Positions 1 through 8,654 of a stretch of 36,717 nt of DNA are shown here, piece after piece (the stretch's first letter is position 1; each line of letters begins with the position of its first letter). The DNA comes from Rhodobiaceae bacterium (lineage in GTDB: Bacteria; Pseudomonadota; Alphaproteobacteria; RS24), in assembly GCA_024645085.1 (NCBI GenBank), contig JAHEGN010000008.1:1-36717 (forward strand). The letters run 5' to 3'. A program made the position numbers and the translations under genes. The notes beneath the pieces were generated by a model that did no database searches, had not been told where the DNA came from, and saw only the letters and a list, made by a program, of their open reading frames with translations.

Positions 1-488
1 GCGGCATGAAAATCATTGCTCAATGGTTCAGGCCCGAGATGGGCCAAAAATGGCGTATTATTGGGCCCGCCATCGACCAAATCCATAAACCCGAAACGCC
101 GCGGGTCGGCGTAGGTCAGCACACTGCCATTATCGAGCGTGAGGCGCATATGCACATGTTTTTCCGCCGTCTGCGACGACACATCATGGGCATATTGGCC
201 GGGCTCTAATGCCAGCCCATCGTTTTGATACAGCCGATAGCGACCGGTCATGCCCAAATGGCTGAGCCAATAAAAATCGGCGCGATTGGGTTTTTCCAAA
301 CTAGCCAGGAGATATTTCGCGCGCCGGTTGAAACCGGTAATGCGCGCACCCTGCAACCGTTGGGCGAAGTCAGGCGGGAAAGGAAACCGCAAATCTTTGC
401 GGTTTAATTGGACGCGGGTGATTTCACGCCCCTGTAGATGAGGGGCTAATCCGCGACGCACTGTTTCAACTTCTGGTAATTCTGGCAT
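1..488 (-). CDS. mutM: Formamidopyrimidine-DNA glycosylase (Fpg/MutM), N-terminal part, cut by window edge
   Basis: Bifunctional base-excision repair glycosylase/AP lyase that removes 8-oxoguanine and ring-opened purines. Read on the minus strand from the ATG at 488, the protein begins MPELPEVETVRRG, carrying the catalytic N-terminal Pro2 and Glu3. RRAKYLL (with the conserved catalytic-domain lysine), HLGMTGRYR, DPRRFG and HLGPEPL follow in the expected order. About 162 residues are visible; the helix-two-turn-helix and the C-terminal zinc finger lie outside the window. It diverges from ubiE, the usual alphaproteobacterial arrangement. Identification is near certain from the motifs. Confidence 0.95.
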   Translation of the reverse strand, partial: MPELPEVETVRRGLAPHLQGREITRVQLNRKDLRFPFPPDFAQRLQGARITGFNRRAKYLLASLEKPNRADFYWLSHLGMTGRYRLYQNDGLALEPGQYAHDVSSQTAEKHVHMRLTLDNGSVLTYADPRRFGFMDLVDGGPNNTPFLAHLGPEPLSNDFHA

Positions 489-632
489 GGCGCATCATAT
501 ACTAATGGGGGCAGAATGACAGCCTCGACGTGTAGGCCGCCATTGGCGCTTTTGGCGCAGCTGCGGCTGCAGCCGAGGCTGGCAATGGCGGCCGCTTTCG
601 GCTATCGTCGCCTCGTAATTTGGGAATAGGCT
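489..632. promoter_or_regulatory. mutM-ubiE divergent intergenic region with imperfect palindrome
   Basis: This 144-base gap separates two divergent genes and must hold both promoters. An inverted repeat is visible: GGCCGCCATTGGC at 535-547 against GGCAATGGCGGCC at 581-593, one mismatch in 13. Nested inside is a small hairpin, GCAGC-TGCG-GCTGC (557-570). There is no T-run, and the genes diverge, so a terminator role is unlikely. It could be an operator or a leader RNA structure for ubiE. No convincing -35/-10 pair was found. Confidence 0.4.
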
Positions 633-1403
633 ATGGAATCGTCACAAAACACCACCAGCTTTGGCTTTCAGACGGTCAATGAAGAAGACAAGCAAGGGCT
701 TGTGCGCGGCGTGTTTGACGCTGTTGCCGATAAATATGACATTATGAATGATTTAATGTCAGCTGGTTTGCATCGCCTGTGGAAACAACGGCTGGTCGAC
801 AGCCTGCATATTCGCCCGCATGCAGATGGCGTGTTGCGGCTGATTGATATGGCTGGCGGCACCGGCGATATTGCCTTTCGGGCTTGTCAGCGCGCCGAGA
901 AGCTTGGCTCGCAAATCAGCGTTCAAGTGTTAGATGCCAATGAGCAAATGGTTGGTGTTGGCGCCAAACGGGGCCGGGCCAATGGATTTGGCCAAGTTGA
1001 TTTTATCACCGGCACAGCTGAGGCGCTGCCAATGGTCGACCAAAGCGTTGACTATGTGACCATCGCCTTTGGCATTCGCAATGTGACCCATCGCGACCGT
1101 GCCTTGGCCGAGGCCTATCGGGTTTTGAAACCGGGCGGGCGGTTTGTGTGTCTGGAATTTTCACATATGCCGCTGAAGTTGGCGCAAAAACTTTATGACG
1201 CCTATTCCTTCAGCCTGATTCCGCCAATGGGCAAAGCGATTACTGGCGATGCGTCAGCCTATCAATATTTGATCGAGTCAATTCGGCAATTCCCAAAAGC
1301 CGAGGCGTTTTTGGAGGAAGTAGCAGCGGCTGGATTTGCGCGTTGCCAATTCCAGCGCCTCAATGGCGGCATTGCGGCGCTGCATGCGGGCTGGCGGGTC
1401 TAG
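633..1403 (+). CDS. ubiE: Ubiquinone/menaquinone biosynthesis C-methyltransferase UbiE
   Basis: SAM-dependent C-methylation of the benzoquinol ring in ubiquinone (and, where present, menaquinone) synthesis. The 256-residue length is normal. The UbiE/COQ5 signature is visible: VFDAVADKYDIMNDLMSAGLHRLWK near residues 28-52, then SAM motif I DMAGGTGDIAF near 73-83, and later AFGIRNVTHRDRAL and RVLKPGGRFVCLEFS. The gene starts the plus-strand cluster, and ubiB begins 3 bases after its TAG, so the two are almost surely cotranscribed. Confidence 0.97.
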   Translation: MESSQNTTSFGFQTVNEEDKQGLVRGVFDAVADKYDIMNDLMSAGLHRLWKQRLVDSLHIRPHADGVLRLIDMAGGTGDIAFRACQRAEKLGSQISVQVLDANEQMVGVGAKRGRANGFGQVDFITGTAEALPMVDQSVDYVTIAFGIRNVTHRDRALAEAYRVLKPGGRFVCLEFSHMPLKLAQKLYDAYSFSLIPPMGKAITGDASAYQYLIESIRQFPKAEAFLEEVAAAGFARCQFQRLNGGIAALHAGWRV

Positions 1404-1406
1404 ACG

Positions 1407-2948
1407 ATGTTTGTGTTTCGTCTGATTAAATTATTGCGCATGATGCGGCTGTTGCTGGCGCAAGAAGCGCTTTTGCCCGACGGTTTTCACCGCCAAGCGC
1501 CGCTATCCGTGCGAATTTTCCGACGCCTCTTCACCTTTGGCGCGCGCCGTTTCAATGGCCAAGAGGGCAAGCATGAATTGGCTGATTTTATCCGTCGTCT
1601 GGGGCCCAGCTATATTAAACTAGGCCAGTTTTTGGCGACGCGGCCCGATGTGATTGGCGATGCCATGGCCGCCGACCTTGGGCATTTGCAAGACCGGCTG
1701 CCGCCTTTTGCGGCTGAGTTGGTGGATAAGATTTTACTCGATGAGCTGGGCGATTATAGCCAGCATATGAGCCAGCCGGGGCCCGCCCTTGCGGCCGCCT
1801 CCATCGCCCAAGTGCACCAAGCGCACCGGCCAGACAATGTTGATGACAAATTGGCAGTGAAAATATTACGGCCGAATATTGAAATAACTTTGGCCCGCGA
1901 ACTGGCGGTGTTTCTGGCGCTGGCCAAATGCGTCGAATGGCTGATGCCAAGCGCCCGACGGCTGCGCCCGGTGGCGGCGCTGGAAACCTTATCGCGGTCT
2001 ATTCAAGGCGAAACCGATTTGCGCATGGAGGCGGCGGCGCTGTCTGAAATGGCCGCCAATACGCAGGATGATAAAGACTTCACCGTGCCCGCCGTGGTCT
2101 GGGAAGCCAGCACCCGCCGCGTGCTCACCATGCAATGGATTGATGGCACCAGCGCCGCTGACATTGCCGGCCTGCGGGCCGCCGGACATGATTTACCGGC
2201 TTTGGGCGCGCGGCTTATTCAGAGCTTTCTCACCCTCGCTTTGCGTGACGGATTTTTTCATGCCGACATGCATCAGGGCAATTTATTAATCAAAGCCGAT
2301 GGCACGATTGTCGGCATTGATTTGGGCATTACCGGTCGGCTTGATATGGCATCGCGGCGGTTTTTGGCTGAAATTTTACACGGCTTCATCACCCGCGATT
2401 ATTACAAAGTGGCGGCTGTACATTTGGAAGCTGGCTATGTGCCAGCGCATCACAATGTCGATGAATTTGCCCAAGCTCTGCGCTCAATCGGCGAACCTAT
2501 TCGCGACCAAGACGCTGATAATATTTCCATGGCCCGCCTGTTGACACAATTATTCGAGGTTACCGAGCAGTTTCAAATGGAAACTCAGACGCAATTAATA
2601 TTGCTGCAAAAAACCATGGTCACGGTGGAGGGTGTGGCGCGCGGCCTTGACCCGAAATTAAACATATGGAATGCGGCCGAGCCGATTGTTAGCGATTGGC
2701 TGAAAAGCCAACTCGGGCCGCAGGCAATTTTGCGCGATATTAATGAAAATGCCGGCCGTACGCTGCGCGCCCTGCGCCGTCTGCCGGATACATTGGCCCA
2801 AGCCGAACGCGGCGCCGCCGCCTTGCAGGCCATGGCCGAGCAAGGAGCCAGCCGCGGTCAAAGCGCAAAAACCGGCCGCCTTACAAAAATCGTCAGCTGG
2901 TCGGCTTTGGCGCTGGCGGCAGCGGCAACCATCTTAAGTCTAGTGTAA
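1407..2948 (+). CDS. ubiB: Ubiquinone biosynthesis regulatory ATPase/kinase-like protein UbiB
   Basis: ABC1/ADCK/UbiB family protein-kinase-like ATPase that supports aerobic ubiquinone synthesis at the membrane. The family KxGQ motif appears as YIKLGQFLATRPD (residues 71-74). The A-rich nucleotide loop is AAASIAQVHQ, the catalytic-loop region reads DGFFHADMHQGNLL near 281-294, and the metal-binding motif is GIDLGITGRL. The C terminus ends in a hydrophobic helix (SWSALALAAAATILSLV), the usual membrane anchor. At 513 residues it is close to family length. It follows ubiE directly. Confidence 0.95.
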   Translation: MFVFRLIKLLRMMRLLLAQEALLPDGFHRQAPLSVRIFRRLFTFGARRFNGQEGKHELADFIRRLGPSYIKLGQFLATRPDVIGDAMAADLGHLQDRLPPFAAELVDKILLDELGDYSQHMSQPGPALAAASIAQVHQAHRPDNVDDKLAVKILRPNIEITLARELAVFLALAKCVEWLMPSARRLRPVAALETLSRSIQGETDLRMEAAALSEMAANTQDDKDFTVPAVVWEASTRRVLTMQWIDGTSAADIAGLRAAGHDLPALGARLIQSFLTLALRDGFFHADMHQGNLLIKADGTIVGIDLGITGRLDMASRRFLAEILHGFITRDYYKVAAVHLEAGYVPAHHNVDEFAQALRSIGEPIRDQDADNISMARLLTQLFEVTEQFQMETQTQLILLQKTMVTVEGVARGLDPKLNIWNAAEPIVSDWLKSQLGPQAILRDINENAGRTLRALRRLPDTLAQAERGAAALQAMAEQGASRGQSAKTGRLTKIVSWSALALAAAATILSLV

Positions 2949-3026
2949 AACTGTAAATTATTTTTTTTTACACAGCTTTATGGTAAATAAGGCAAATTCC
3001 GTTTATAGTGCCGAAAACCGGGTGAG
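2949..3026 (+). promoter_or_regulatory. ubiB-coaBC gap: T-tract and possible coaBC promoter
   Basis: A 78-base AT-rich gap in a tightly packed region. It contains TGTAAA and TTTACA flanking an uninterrupted T-run (2950-2980), a weak hairpin with only 6 base pairs that could give partial termination of ubiE-ubiB. A TATAGT hexamer near 3004-3009 resembles a -10 element 18 bases before the coaBC start, but no good -35 is seen. Both readings are tentative. Confidence 0.3.
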
Positions 3027-4283
3027 ATGATGGATCAAAAACGCGTTCTTCTGATAATTGGTGGCGGTATTGCGGCCTATAAAGCGCCTGAGCTGGTGCG
3101 CCAACTTAAGGCTCAGGGCTTGGCGACACGCTGTTTACTGACGGCAGCGGCAGAGCAATTTGTGTCGCCTTTGTCACTGGCCAGCGTATCTGGCGACAAG
3201 GTTTACGAAAACCTGTTTGACCTGACCGATGAAGCGGAAATGGGCCATATTCAATTATCGCGCGATGCCGATATGATTTTAGTGGCGCCAGCGACCGCCG
3301 ATTTGATTGCCAAAATGGCGCAAGGCTTGGCCAATGATTTGGCCAGCACGGCGCTTTTGGCGACCGACAAGCCGGTGATGATTGCTCCGGCGATGAATGT
3401 GCGCATGTGGGAACACGCCGCCACTCAACGAAATTTAGCGCAATTGGCCGAAGATGGGATTGGCATTATCGGCCCCGATGAGGGCGATATGGCATGCGGT
3501 GAATTTGGCTTGGGACGGATGAGCGAACCGGCCGAGATTGCCCAAGCGGCAAAGGCCATGCTGGCGCAAACGCCGGCCCGTGACACGCCTTTGACGGCAG
3601 CCAAACCGCTGGCCGGTCGCAAAATATTAGTGACCGCCGGGCCGACCTATGAGCCGATTGATCCGGTGCGCTATATCGCCAATCGCTCGTCTGGCAAACA
3701 GGGCTATGCACTGGCCGAGGCCTTGGCGGCTTTGGGCGCCAATGTGCATTTGGTCAGCGGGCCGACGGCGCTCAACGACCCAAAAAATGTCACCACCAAA
3801 CGGGTTGAAACGGCGCGGCAAATGTTAGACGCCTGCACCGCTTGCTTGCCGGTTGATGCGGCCATTATGGCTGCCGCCGTTGCCGATTGGCGCCCTGCCG
3901 AAGCGCAAGAGGCAAAGATTAAGAAAACAAAGTCAGGGCTGGACGATTTGAAATTGGTCGAGAACCCAGACATTTTGGCGACATTGTCGGGCCATGCCAG
4001 CCAGCGCCCGCAGTTGGTCGTCGGCTTTGCGGCGGAGACCAATGATATTGAAAATTATGCCCGCGAAAAATTGGCGCGCAAAAAATGTGACTGGATTGTC
4101 GCCAATGATGTCAGTCAAAACAGCGGCATTGCCGGTGGGGTGATGGGCGGCGACGACAATCAAGTTCACATTTTGTCGGCCACCCAGACCCTGCAATGGG
4201 AGACCATGTCGAAGACCGCCGTGGCGGCAAAACTGGCCGCCCATATTGCTGATTATTTCGCAGCCACGAAGGAGCACGAGTGA
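3027..4283 (+). CDS. coaBC: Bifunctional phosphopantothenoylcysteine decarboxylase / phosphopantothenate-cysteine ligase
   Basis: Catalyses two consecutive steps of coenzyme A synthesis: ligation of cysteine to 4'-phosphopantothenate (CoaB), then FMN-dependent decarboxylation (CoaC). The N-terminal flavoprotein half carries [15 protein letters not shown], the [10 protein letters not shown] segment and [12 protein letters not shown] with the conserved cysteine. The C-terminal half starts near residue 195 with the CoaB signature [24 protein letters not shown] and contains AAAVADWRP. At 418 residues it is a full-length fusion. ATGs at 3027 and 3030 are both possible starts. It overlaps dut, so translation is probably coupled. 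Confidence 0.96.
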   Translation: MMDQKRVLLIIGGGIAAYKAPELVRQLKAQGLATRCLLTAAAEQFVSPLSLASVSGDKVYENLFDLTDEAEMGHIQLSRDADMILVAPATADLIAKMAQGLANDLASTALLATDKPVMIAPAMNVRMWEHAATQRNLAQLAEDGIGIIGPDEGDMACGEFGLGRMSEPAEIAQAAKAMLAQTPARDTPLTAAKPLAGRKILVTAGPTYEPIDPVRYIANRSSGKQGYALAEALAALGANVHLVSGPTALNDPKNVTTKRVETARQMLDACTACLPVDAAIMAAAVADWRPAEAQEAKIKKTKSGLDDLKLVENPDILATLSGHASQRPQLVVGFAAETNDIENYAREKLARKKCDWIVANDVSQNSGIAGGVMGGDDNQVHILSATQTLQWETMSKTAVAAKLAAHIADYFAATKEHE

Positions 4284-4759
4284 TGACTGGCCCATTGATT
4301 GAAATCAAACGACTGCCGCATGGCGCCGACTTACAATTACCGGCTTATGAAACCGCTGAAGCCGCCGGTATGGATTTACGCGCGGCGCTGGGCGCTGATG
4401 AAACGGTGACCTTGAAGCCGGGCCAGCGGGCCTTGATCCCAACCGGGCTGAGCATGGCCATGCCGGCCGGCTATGAAGCGCAAATTCGGCCGCGTTCGGG
4501 ACTGGCAGCGAAAAATGGCATTACCGTGTTGAACACGCCGGGGACAATTGACAGTGATTATCGCGGCGAGCTGAAGATTATTCTTATCAATCTCGGCGAC
4601 GAAGATTTCGACATCACCCGCGACATGCGAATTGCGCAAATGATTATTGCCCCAGTGGTGCAAGCGCGCCTGCAAGAAACCGACAGCCTATCTGACACTG
4701 TGCGTGGGGCGGGTGGCTTTGGCTCAACCGGCACCGATGCTAAAGGGGCGGCAAAATGA
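4283..4759 (+). CDS. dut: Deoxyuridine 5'-triphosphate nucleotidohydrolase (dUTPase)
   Basis: Hydrolyses dUTP to dUMP and pyrophosphate, keeping uracil out of DNA and feeding thymidylate synthesis. The trimeric dUTPase motifs are present in order: [18 protein letters not shown], the [13 protein letters not shown] catalytic segment with the conserved Asp, and the C-terminal P-loop-like [10 protein letters not shown]. The ATG at 4283 is preferred over the GTG at 4280: it overlaps the coaBC stop as TGATG and sits 8 bases after AAGGAG (4269-4274). Protein length 158 residues is typical. Adjacency to coaBC is the common bacterial pairing. Confidence 0.96.
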   Translation: MTGPLIEIKRLPHGADLQLPAYETAEAAGMDLRAALGADETVTLKPGQRALIPTGLSMAMPAGYEAQIRPRSGLAAKNGITVLNTPGTIDSDYRGELKIILINLGDEDFDITRDMRIAQMIIAPVVQARLQETDSLSDTVRGAGGFGSTGTDAKGAAK

Positions 4760-5205
4760 TGAATCTATCGCGCAAAGCCCTACTGGCGCTTGAAGCTGTG
4801 CTGGATGTTGCCATTCATGCGCGCCCCGATCCGGTGCAAGCGCGCGAAATTACCGCCCGCCAAGGGGTGCCGCAACGTTATTTAGAGCAAGTCATGCAAG
4901 CCTTGGTGCGGGCCAATATTTTGCGCGGCGTGCGCGGCCCGCGAGGCGGCTATCGCTTGGCCCGTGAACGCCGCCGCATTAGCGTGCGCGATATTATTGC
5001 CGTCATTAATGATTTAGAAGAACAAGAAAATGAGCCTGTCTCGCATTCTGATCTTGGCCAAACTGTTATTCAACCCTTGTGCCAGCGCTTGCATAGCGCC
5101 ATTGAAAAGGAAATTGGCGATTTAACTATTGCTGATTTATGCGATGATGCGCACAGGCATGGTCAAGACATCTCGCCGGCACAGAACTCAGACTTTACAA
5201 TATAA
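4756..5205 (+). CDS. Rrf2-family transcriptional regulator, cysteine-poor (CymR-like)
   Basis: Winged-helix Rrf2 DNA-binding protein of 149 residues. Visible family features are [18 protein letters not shown], the [36 protein letters not shown] recognition-helix and wing region, and [10 protein letters not shown]. It has only two cysteines (PLCQRL and ADLCDD), spaced about 40 residues apart, so the three-cysteine Fe-S site of IscR is absent. This makes it more like CymR, the Rrf2 repressor of cysteine genes. It overlaps the dut stop by 4 bases (ATGA), and cysK begins 11 bases downstream. Control of cysK by this protein is an inference from position. Confidence 0.85.
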   Translation: MMNLSRKALLALEAVLDVAIHARPDPVQAREITARQGVPQRYLEQVMQALVRANILRGVRGPRGGYRLARERRRISVRDIIAVINDLEEQENEPVSHSDLGQTVIQPLCQRLHSAIEKEIGDLTIADLCDDAHRHGQDISPAQNSDFTI

Positions 5206-5216
5206 GGAAGCAAGCG

Positions 5217-6188
5217 ATGAAAACTGAAAACCCCGAAGGCACAAAAGCTGGTCGCGGCCGCATTTATACATCTATCACCGAAACCATTGGCAATACGCCG
5301 ATTGTGCGACTGGATCGGATGATGCGCGAACATGGCGCGCAAGCTACGATTCTGGCCAAGCTGGAATTTTTCAATCCGATTGCCAGTGTGAAAGACCGTA
5401 TTGGTGTGGCGATGATTGAATCGCTGGAAGCGCAGGGCAAATTATCGGCCGATAGTGTGATTGTTGAGCCGACATCCGGCAATACAGGCATTGCGCTGGC
5501 TTTCGCTTGTGCGGCTAAGGGCTATCGTTTGATTTTATGCATGCCGGAAAGCATGTCGATTGAGCGGCGCAAAATGCTTTTGCTATTGGGCGCCGAACTA
5601 GAATTGACCCCTGCCGAAAAGGGCATGAAAGGGGCGATTGGGCGGGCCGAAGAAATGCTGGCGCAAAACCCCAATTGGGTGATGCCACAGCAATTCAACA
5701 ATCCAGCCAATCCTGAAATCCATCGCCGCACAACGGCAGAAGAAATTTGGAACGACACTGATGGCGAGGTCGATGTGATCATCTCTGGCGTCGGCACTGG
5801 CGGCACTTTCACCGGTGTTGGCAGCGTTTTGAAAGCCCGCAAGCCGGGGCTGAAAATGATTGCCGTCGAACCCGAAGACAGCCCTATTTTGTCTGGTGGT
5901 GCGCCAGGCCCGCATAAAATTCAGGGCATTGGCGCAGGCTTTGTGCCGGGCAATATGGAAATGGATTTGATCGACGAAATCATCACCATTGGCAATGAAA
6001 CGGCATTTGAAACGGCGCGTCTATTGGCCCGCACTGAAGGCATTCCCGGCGGCATTAGTTCTGGCGCCGCCGTCGCCGCCGCTTTAGAGCTGGCCGGTCG
6101 AGCCGATATGCAGGGTAAGAATATTGTGATTATTCTGCCAAGCTTCGCCGAGCGCTATTTGTCGACAGCGCTATTCGAAGGCCTATAG
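5217..6188 (+). CDS. cysK: Cysteine synthase A (O-acetylserine sulfhydrylase)
   Basis: PLP enzyme making L-cysteine from O-acetylserine and sulfide. The PLP lysine is in [11 protein letters not shown] (Lys59), the substrate loop is [11 protein letters not shown], and the phosphate-binding loop reads [10 protein letters not shown]. The C-terminal [13 protein letters not shown] is also typical. Length 323 residues is normal. The ATG at 5217 follows AAGGAAG (5204-5210) with a 6-base spacer. It lies between an Rrf2 regulator and an E1-like protein, suggesting a sulfur-assimilation unit. The CysK class is favoured over cystathionine beta-synthase by length, but CysK and CysM are hard to separate by eye. 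Confidence 0.93.
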   Translation: MKTENPEGTKAGRGRIYTSITETIGNTPIVRLDRMMREHGAQATILAKLEFFNPIASVKDRIGVAMIESLEAQGKLSADSVIVEPTSGNTGIALAFACAAKGYRLILCMPESMSIERRKMLLLLGAELELTPAEKGMKGAIGRAEEMLAQNPNWVMPQQFNNPANPEIHRRTTAEEIWNDTDGEVDVIISGVGTGGTFTGVGSVLKARKPGLKMIAVEPEDSPILSGGAPGPHKIQGIGAGFVPGNMEMDLIDEIITIGNETAFETARLLARTEGIPGGISSGAAVAAALELAGRADMQGKNIVIILPSFAERYLSTALFEGL

Positions 6189-6195
6189 GCGCCCA

Positions 6196-6993
6196 ATGGG
6201 TCTTGATGATCGGCAAATAGAACGCTATCAGCGCCATCTTTTGTTGAAAGAGATTGGCGGCCCCGGACAACAAAAACTTTCCAATGCCAAAGTCTTATTG
6301 ATAGGCGTCGGTGGGCTCGGCCATCCGGTGGCGCAATATTTAGCGGCCGCCGGTGTTGGCACTTTGGGGCTGGCTGATGATGATGTGGTCAGCCTGTCTA
6401 ATTTGCAGCGCCAGACTCTTTTTAACGAAGCCGATATCGGCCACGGTAAAGTGACGGTGGCAACAAAGGCGCTGAACCGGCTCAATCCGCATATTCATAT
6501 TGTGCCCCATGAGCTGCGCGCCGATGGCGATAATATCGCCGAATTAATCGCCGACTATGATGTTGTGGTCGATGGCTGCGATAATTTTGCCAGCCGTTTT
6601 ATTATCAATGACGCATGTTATGAGCACCGCAAAATTCTTATTTCCGGTGCTGTCGGGCGTTTCGACGGGCAGGTGAGTTGTTTCAAAGCATGGCTCAGCG
6701 ACGCCGAGGGGACGCCCTTGCCGTGCTATCGCTCCCTGGTGCCGGCGGCGCCAGAGCTGCTGGCGGCGCAAGATGATTGCGCCACCACCGGCATTATTGG
6801 CGCCCTAACGGGGGTGATTGGCAGTCTGATGGCGGTTGAGGTGATTAAGGAAATCACTGGTGCCGGCGACAGTCTGGCCGGCCGGTTGATGATCTATGAT
6901 GGATTAACCGGCGCCATGCGCACCGTCAAATTAAACTGGGATCCGAACAATCCGAATAATGGCACGCGCCTGAACAGCTCAGGCCAAGGCTAA
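6196..6993 (+). CDS. MoeB/ThiF/HesA-family E1-like adenylyltransferase lacking the zinc-site cysteines
   Basis: E1-like enzymes adenylate the C-terminal glycine of a ubiquitin-like sulfur carrier (MoaD, ThiS and relatives). The ATP-binding loop is LLIGVGGLGHPVAQYLA (residues 34-50), the arginine-finger segment is SLSNLQRQTLF, and DGCDNFASRF and the cysteine in DDCATTGIIGAL (Cys195) are at the expected places. The structural zinc site is degraded. The first CxxC is PCYRS (Cys177 kept, Ser180 in place of Cys). The second pair near the C terminus is replaced by DPNNPNNG (249-256). No carrier gene is adjacent. It begins 7 bases after cysK, so a role in sulfur transfer is likely but the partner is unknown. 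Confidence 0.85.
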   Translation: MGLDDRQIERYQRHLLLKEIGGPGQQKLSNAKVLLIGVGGLGHPVAQYLAAAGVGTLGLADDDVVSLSNLQRQTLFNEADIGHGKVTVATKALNRLNPHIHIVPHELRADGDNIAELIADYDVVVDGCDNFASRFIINDACYEHRKILISGAVGRFDGQVSCFKAWLSDAEGTPLPCYRSLVPAAPELLAAQDDCATTGIIGALTGVIGSLMAVEVIKEITGAGDSLAGRLMIYDGLTGAMRTVKLNWDPNNPNNGTRLNSSGQG

Positions 6994-7985
6994 ATATCAG
7001 CTGAGCTTGGCAAGACGCGGTCAGGTGGACGGTGGCCGTCGGCCCAAGAACGAATATTGATAATGACTTTTTCGCCCATGCCTTGGCGCCCTTCCATGGT
7101 GGCCGAGGACATATGCGGCAATAAAATCACATTATCAAAAGCCCGCAATCGCGGATTGATCGCCGGTTCGCGCTCAAAGACATCAAGCGCCGCACCGCCA
7201 ATCTCGCCAGCCGCCAGCCGATCGGCCAAGGCGTTTTCATCAATCACCTCACCGCGACTGGTGTTAACGACCATGGCGTGCGGCTGCAAAAGGCCCAAAC
7301 GGCGGGCCGAAAGGAGGTGATAAGTGGCCGGTGTGTGCGGACAATTGACCGACACAATGTCGACCTCGCGCAACATCCGATCCAGCGTGTCGACATAGGT
7401 CGCCTTGCATTGGCTTTCAATATCAGGGTGTAGCTGATTGCGATTATGATAAAAAATGTCTAACCCAAAGGCGGTGGCGCGACGGGCAATCGCTTGACCA
7501 ATGCGGCCCATGCCGATAATGCCGAGTTTCTTGCCAGCCAGACGACGGCCCAGCATCCAATTCGGCGACCAACCAGTGAAGGCACCCTCTTGATGCATAA
7601 TCCGATCACCCTCGACCAGACGGCGCGGCAGGGCCAATATCAGCGCCATTGCCATATCGGCCGTGTCATCGGTTAAAACGCTTGGCGTATTGCTGACAAT
7701 AATGCCGCGCTCATGCGCCGCATCAATATCAATATTGTCTGTGCCATTGCCAAAATTGGCGATCAGCTTTAACCGCGGGCCGGCATTTTCAATCAGGGCG
7801 CGGTCAATGCGGTCGGTGACAGTCGGCACTAACACATCATGATCGGCCATGAGTGCCGCCAATCCAGCGCGGTCAAGGGCGCTATCGTCTTCATTATAGG
7901 TCACGTCGAAAAGCTCCGACATGCGGCTTTCAATCTCTCGCGGCAAACGGCGCGTAACGCCAACGCGTGTATGTGAGTGAGGCAT
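6990..7985 (-). CDS. D-isomer-specific 2-hydroxyacid dehydrogenase, glyoxylate/hydroxypyruvate reductase-like
   Basis: NAD(P)-dependent reduction of a 2-oxoacid. The Rossmann loop is LGIIGMGRIGQAIARRA, followed by YHNRNQ. The catalytic residues are recognisable as Arg in VVNTSRGEVID, Glu in ALDVFEREP and His in LLPHMSSAT. The 331-residue length fits GyaR/GhrA-type enzymes; substrate is not determined by sequence alone. The ATG at 7985 has AGGA 8 bases upstream. Its TAG overlaps the TAA of the facing E1-like gene by 2 bases and no terminator separates them. Confidence 0.9.
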   Translation of the reverse strand: MPHSHTRVGVTRRLPREIESRMSELFDVTYNEDDSALDRAGLAALMADHDVLVPTVTDRIDRALIENAGPRLKLIANFGNGTDNIDIDAAHERGIIVSNTPSVLTDDTADMAMALILALPRRLVEGDRIMHQEGAFTGWSPNWMLGRRLAGKKLGIIGMGRIGQAIARRATAFGLDIFYHNRNQLHPDIESQCKATYVDTLDRMLREVDIVSVNCPHTPATYHLLSARRLGLLQPHAMVVNTSRGEVIDENALADRLAAGEIGGAALDVFEREPAINPRLRAFDNVILLPHMSSATMEGRQGMGEKVIINIRSWADGHRPPDRVLPSSADI

Positions 7986-8081
7986 AGTTCATCCTAAAGA
8001 ATACAGCTCAGATTACCAGATTAGTTCGATGGCGCAAAGCGTCTGCTTGCTGTCGGCGACGCAAATTTGTATCACTGAAGC
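7986..8081. promoter_or_regulatory. Divergent promoter region between the 2-hydroxyacid dehydrogenase and the SH3 protein
   Basis: A 96-base gap between two genes transcribed in opposite directions, so it should contain two promoters. I could not assign convincing -35/-10 pairs, and I see no clear palindromic operator. Confidence 0.3.
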
Positions 8082-8639
8082 ATGGTTGTTTTGCTGATTC
8101 GACGCTTCGCTAAAATGTCGCTTTTGCGGCCACTGCTGACCTTGGGTTTGTGTCTGGTGCTAACGACCGCCGCCTTATCAAGCCGGGCATTGGCAGAACA
8201 ACGCACGCGCGGTCAAAGCGGCTTATTATTGCCGCGTTTTGTGGCCACCAGCGAAGCCAAGGCCAATGTTAGGCGAGGGCCGGGCCAAGAATATCCGTTA
8301 CTGTGGCAATATCAGGGGCTTGGTATTCCGCTGGAGATAATCGCCGAATATGGCCATTGGCGGCAAATCCGCGACCATGAGGGCGACGAGGGCTGGATGC
8401 ATATGCGGCTGTTGCGCAGCACCCATCGGGTGATGGTGCAAAGCGGGCCGCATGCGATTGCTTTGAAAGCCCGCCCAGACACCGGCGCCAGCACCCGCGC
8501 CTATGTCAGCAACGGCGCCTTAGGCAAGGTCTCACAATGCAGCCAAGGCTGGTGTGAGATTGCCATAGGCGACTATGATGGCTGGTTGCCAAGGGACAAA
8601 TTATGGGGCCTTCACGCCTCTGATTTCACCGACGATTAG
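8082..8639 (+). CDS. Secreted/periplasmic bacterial SH3-domain protein
   Basis: Hypothetical exported protein of 185 residues. A basic N-terminal stretch is followed by a hydrophobic core (LLTLGLCLVLTTAALSS) and a plausible signal-peptidase site after SRALA near residue 38. The mature part holds two SH3-like units. The first is FVATSEAKANVRRGPGQEYPLLWQYQ through GWMHMRLL. The second includes KARPDTGAST and GWLPRDKLWGL. Two cysteines in SQCSQGWCEI could form a disulfide. Such proteins often bind cell wall, but no enzymatic domain is present and the role is unknown. It is monocistronic and converges on the DUF3501 gene. Confidence 0.85.
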   Translation: MVVLLIRRFAKMSLLRPLLTLGLCLVLTTAALSSRALAEQRTRGQSGLLLPRFVATSEAKANVRRGPGQEYPLLWQYQGLGIPLEIIAEYGHWRQIRDHEGDEGWMHMRLLRSTHRVMVQSGPHAIALKARPDTGASTRAYVSNGALGKVSQCSQGWCEIAIGDYDGWLPRDKLWGLHASDFTDD

Positions 8640-8654
8640 AGACTTTAGCGACGA

